Assembly: GCA_023393475.1 (NCBI GenBank)
Contig: JAEWLC010000104.1
Location: forward strand, 1-43,939
Direction: 5' to 3'
From: Pseudomonadota bacterium
GTDB taxonomy: Bacteria > Pseudomonadota > Alphaproteobacteria > Rhizobiales > Devosiaceae
Length of the DNA: 43,939 nucleotides
Positions 41,589-43,939 of this stretch are shown one piece after another (within the stretch, counting starts at the first letter, position 1; every line of letters begins with the position of its first letter). The notes below the pieces were generated by a model that worked only from the letters and a program-made list of their open reading frames with translations, was not told where the DNA came from and did no database searches. A program made the position numbers and the translations under genes.

Positions 41589-42962
41589 ATGATGCCGACC
41601 ATCCGCCGCCCAACTCTGTCACAGCGCTTCTTCGGCATGGCGGTCATCGTCGGGCTGGCCGCGATGACGCTGCTGGGGTTCTGGACCGGCAATTATGTCG
41701 CCGCCAGCGTGGTTCGGGGCGTCGGCGAAACGGCGGCCGCCAGTATCCAGGCCCTGATCGCCAGTACGCTCGGCGACGCCATCGTCGATGGTGCCTTGTC
41801 GCGGGAAAAGCTGGGTGCACTCGAGGAGGCCTTCCGGGTCGGTTCGGCGACCGACATGACGCGGCTCCTGCAACTGACCATCCGTGGGCTCGACCACGAG
41901 GTCATCTATCAGCTGTCGAGCGGGCTGCAGGATACGACCGATGCCGTCGATCTCGACCTCGCCGTCGGCGGGCAGGTGGTCGTCGAACTGCTCGACCTGC
42001 AGCTCGCCGGCATGTCCGGGCTGCCCGAGGCGACGATTACGGTGCTCAAGATCTATACCCCTCTCTACGATCGCGAGGGCCAGAGCATTGTTGGCGTGGC
42101 CGAGCTCTATTTCAGCGCGAGGAGCGTCATCGAGCTGCAGGCGAGGGCGCGCACCGACGTCTGGCTGATCACGGCCCTGATCGGCTTTCTCGCCCTCGGC
42201 ATGGTAGCAGCGCTCGTCGACAGCACGGGCCGCGTCATCGAGGCGCATCGCGCCCGGCTGGCGCAGAATCTCACGCGCACCCGCGAACTGCTGCTCGCCA
42301 ATATCGGATTGCAGCAGGCCTCAGACCGGCTGCGGGTTGAATCCAACCTTGCCGGCGAGCGCATGCTGGCGACGGTCGGGCAGGACATCCACGATGGTCC
42401 GGTCCAGCTGCTGACGCTGCTCATCCTGCGCATGGGCGGCAAGCCGACCCAGGCCATGCAGCACGCCAATGTCGCGCTCGCGCAGCAGGCGCTCGAGGAG
42501 ATGCGCGGCGTGTCCTCGGGGCTGGCCCTGCCGGAACTCGCCACGGCGAGCCTCGCCGAAGCGATCGAAGCCGCGGTGGTGCGGCACGAGAACCTGACCG
42601 GATCGCGAGTGCGCCGGGAGGTTTCGGTTGCACGCGGGACGGCGGCGCCGCTCAACGCGCGCATCTGCGCCTACCGGGTGGTGCAGGAGGGCTTGAGCAA
42701 TGCCTATCGGCACGGCGACGGGGCGGAACCCCATCTTTCGGCAAAGGTCGGCGAGGGATGGCTCGAAGTCCAGATCGTCAACGCTCTCGGGGACGACCAT
42801 CGCGAACCTACGGCTGGCGGCATGGGATTGACCGGCATGCGCTTCCGGGTCGAGTCGCAGGGCGGCAACCTCACCATTGCGTTCGACGAAGGCCGTGCGC
42901 TGGTAACGGCGTCGATTCCGCTCGTGGAACGGCCTCAGGTATCGTTGTCGGCAGGCCTGTAG
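41589..42962 (+). CDS. Sensor histidine kinase (NarX/HisKA_3 type)
   Basis: About 457 residues. Membrane segment at about 16-36, a ~155-residue extracytoplasmic sensor region, a second membrane segment at about 191-210, then a HisKA_3 dimerisation domain with phospho-accepting His268 in GQDIHDGPVQ and an HATPase domain (VVQEGLSNAYRHG, GGMGLTGMRFRV). The start is uncertain (ATG 41559, 41568, 41589 or 41592), as none has a clear ribosome site. The sensor domain is not recognised. Its partner is the convergent response regulator, whose 3' end overlaps it by 28 bp. Confidence 0.88.
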   Translation: MMPTIRRPTLSQRFFGMAVIVGLAAMTLLGFWTGNYVAASVVRGVGETAAASIQALIASTLGDAIVDGALSREKLGALEEAFRVGSATDMTRLLQLTIRGLDHEVIYQLSSGLQDTTDAVDLDLAVGGQVVVELLDLQLAGMSGLPEATITVLKIYTPLYDREGQSIVGVAELYFSARSVIELQARARTDVWLITALIGFLALGMVAALVDSTGRVIEAHRARLAQNLTRTRELLLANIGLQQASDRLRVESNLAGERMLATVGQDIHDGPVQLLTLLILRMGGKPTQAMQHANVALAQQALEEMRGVSSGLALPELATASLAEAIEAAVVRHENLTGSRVRREVSVARGTAAPLNARICAYRVVQEGLSNAYRHGDGAEPHLSAKVGEGWLEVQIVNALGDDHREPTAGGMGLTGMRFRVESQGGNLTIAFDEGRALVTASIPLVERPQVSLSAGL

Positions 42963-43648
42963 ACATCGCTGTCGTGCTGTCCGCGAAGCTTGCCGGCGGC
43001 AAGCACCACCTCGAGCCGGCTCTTCACCTTCAGCTTGTTCATCAGGTTGGTCATGTAGTGCTTGACCGTCTTCTCGGTCAGCTCGAGGGCGCGGGCGATT
43101 TCCTTGTTGCTCATGCCCTCGAACAGGCAATCGACCAGTTGCTGTTCGCGCGGGCTGAGCTTGATGGCGCCGTTCTCGCGCCGTGAGCGGTTGCGCAGCC
43201 CCGACAGAAGCTTGGGAGAGAAGTCGGGCGAGATGTAGAGCCCGCCCCGCGACACCGTATCGATGGCATCGAACAATTCCTCGGACGGGCGCCCCTTCAG
43301 CACGAAGCCATGTGCCCCGGCATCGAGCGCGCGAAGCGCAAGGTCGACATCGGCATAGGCGGTGAAGATGAGGACGCGCGTCTGCGGCGAGGTTTCGGCG
43401 ATCGACCGGATGGCGGCGTAAACGTCGCCCGGCATGCTGAGGTCGAGGGTGACGATGTCGGGCCCGTGCAACCCGACCAGCTGAACCGCCTCCGCGGCGG
43501 ACCGCCCGGTCCCGACGATGGCGCAGCGCGGGTCACTGGCGAAAAGGGCGGCGATGCCCATCAACAGGGTCGGGTGGTCATCGACGAATGCGACCCGGAT
43601 GCGGGCTGCCCCATCCGGCAGCTCACTTCTTGGGGTTTCCGTTCCCAT
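42935..43648 (-). CDS. LuxR/NarL-type response regulator
   Basis: About 237 residues. Receiver domain with acidic pocket (VDDHP), phospho-acceptor Asp69 (TLDLSMPG), Thr96 and Lys118. C-terminal LuxR-type HTH: LSPREQQLVDCLFEGMSN, KEIARALELTEKTVKHYM. The ATG at 43648 lies inside the end of the upstream Gly/Asn-repeat gene in a different frame (26-bp overlap). Upstream reading in this frame is only the shadow of that repeat, so it is excluded. It is the cognate partner of the adjacent NarX-type kinase by position and domain type. Confidence 0.9.
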   Translation of the reverse strand: MGTETPRSELPDGAARIRVAFVDDHPTLLMGIAALFASDPRCAIVGTGRSAAEAVQLVGLHGPDIVTLDLSMPGDVYAAIRSIAETSPQTRVLIFTAYADVDLALRALDAGAHGFVLKGRPSEELFDAIDTVSRGGLYISPDFSPKLLSGLRNRSRRENGAIKLSPREQQLVDCLFEGMSNKEIARALELTEKTVKHYMTNLMNKLKVKSRLEVVLAAGKLRGQHDSDVYRPADNDT

Positions 43649-43939
43649 TGCCGTTTCCATTGCCATTGCCGTTGCCGCCAGCATTCCCGTTATTTCCGTT
43701 CCCGTTCCCGTTCCCGTTCCCGTTCCCGTTCCCATTGCCGGCGCCGTTTCCGTTGTTGCCGCCATTTCCGTTGTTGCCCCCGTTGCCATTCCCTCCACCG
43801 TTCCCATTGTTGCCGTTGTTCCCGCTGGAATTGGGATTCGCGTTGGGGTTCGGGGTCGCGGTGGGGTTGGGAGCCGGGGCGGCGTTGGGGTTGGCATTGG
43901 GTTTGGGGGTTGCGTTGCCAGCCCCCTTTCCATGGGGCA
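43623..43939 (-). CDS. Gly/Asn-repeat protein, 3' part only
   Basis: A minus-strand frame open from the window edge to a TGA at 43623-43625 encodes about 104 residues. They begin with a Pro/Ala/Asn/Thr-rich stretch (NATPKPNANPNAAPAPNPTA), then become almost pure Gly and Asn (GNNGNGG, then a GNGNGN run) and end GNGNPKK. The frame is preferred over the Thr/Met-rich alternative because it ends with its own stop and has a regular composition. The N-terminal domain is beyond the window. Low-complexity tails of this type occur on secreted or surface proteins, but nothing here proves export. Confidence 0.6.
   Translation of the reverse strand, partial: PHGKGAGNATPKPNANPNAAPAPNPTATPNPNANPNSSGNNGNNGNGGGNGNGGNNGNGGNNGNGAGNGNGNGNGNGNGNGNNGNAGGNGNGNGNGNGNGNPKK
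43640..43825. repeat. Hexanucleotide-rich low-complexity tract
   Basis: Repeats of CCGTTC/CCATTG-type hexamers, densest at about 43696-43737 (GTTCCC repeated about seven times in a row), encode the Gly-Asn run. Such tracts can change length by slippage in units of two codons without altering the frame. Confidence 0.7.

Noticed and set aside
40586..42340. A 584-codon plus-strand open frame
   Set aside because: It runs antisense through the stress-type SDR and then out of frame through the kinase; both real genes have clear motifs and the long frame has none.
43640..43825. CRISPR array or minisatellite of independent function
   Set aside because: The repeat is a short continuous hexamer with no spacers, and it fits the codons of a Gly/Asn-rich protein.

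Overview
The window is high-GC, densely packed bacterial DNA. Gene content suggests an alphaproteobacterium of the Hyphomicrobiales (Devosia- or Rhizobium-like): many sugar ABC transporters of the MalK/UgpC type, SDR and MDR dehydrogenases, a Tat-exported binding protein, a MocR-like regulator and an EcfG-like promoter. The genus is inference only.

Region 1 (1-8565) is the right part of an integrated phage-like element. Its genes are all on the minus strand. It ends at a 3' fragment of tRNA-Arg(CCG) (about 8518-8565), next to a tyrosine integrase. It carries two small HTH regulators (excisionase/AlpA type), a helical protein, a ClpP-type prohead protease, a P-loop ATPase, several unknown proteins and a possible orphan immunity protein. 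No capsid, portal, terminase or tail gene is visible. The left end lies outside the window.

Region 2 (8.8-18.7 kb) is a sugar-catabolic locus. A minus-strand unit encodes a complete sugar ABC transporter, a GntR/FCD regulator, a gluconate 5-dehydrogenase-like SDR and a zinc alcohol dehydrogenase. A divergent plus-strand unit encodes a GH51 alpha-L-arabinofuranosidase and an L-idonate 5-dehydrogenase. Both start from one 215-bp intergenic region with recognisable promoters and an inverted repeat over one -35 box. A frameshifted alpha/beta hydrolase and a nitronate monooxygenase-like gene follow.

Region 3 (21.0-32.5 kb) is the most interesting. A MocR-type regulator whose aminotransferase domain has lost its PLP lysine faces a ten-gene operon: Rieske protein, two permeases, Tat-exported binding protein, two amidohydrolase-fold proteins, Rieske ferredoxin, ferredoxin reductase, ribitol 2-dehydrogenase and a pentulose (ribulose) kinase. 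The last two enzymes predict release of ribitol and its entry into central metabolism as ribulose 5-phosphate. The upstream genes would import a ribitol-bearing compound and oxidatively or hydrolytically cleave it. No conventional oxygenase and no transporter ATPase are present.

Region 4 (32.5-40.5 kb) is a LysR-controlled module: a dipeptide/oligopeptide-type ABC transporter with a fused double ATPase, an HpcH/HpaI aldolase and an SDR. Degraded tyrosine-integrase fragments bracket it (about 32509-32728 and 40404-40530), so it looks like an assembled accessory block.

Region 5 (40.6-43.9 kb) holds a stress-type SDR and a NarL/NarX-type two-component pair whose genes converge and overlap at their 3' ends. 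It ends in the 3' part of a gene for a Gly/Asn-repeat protein.
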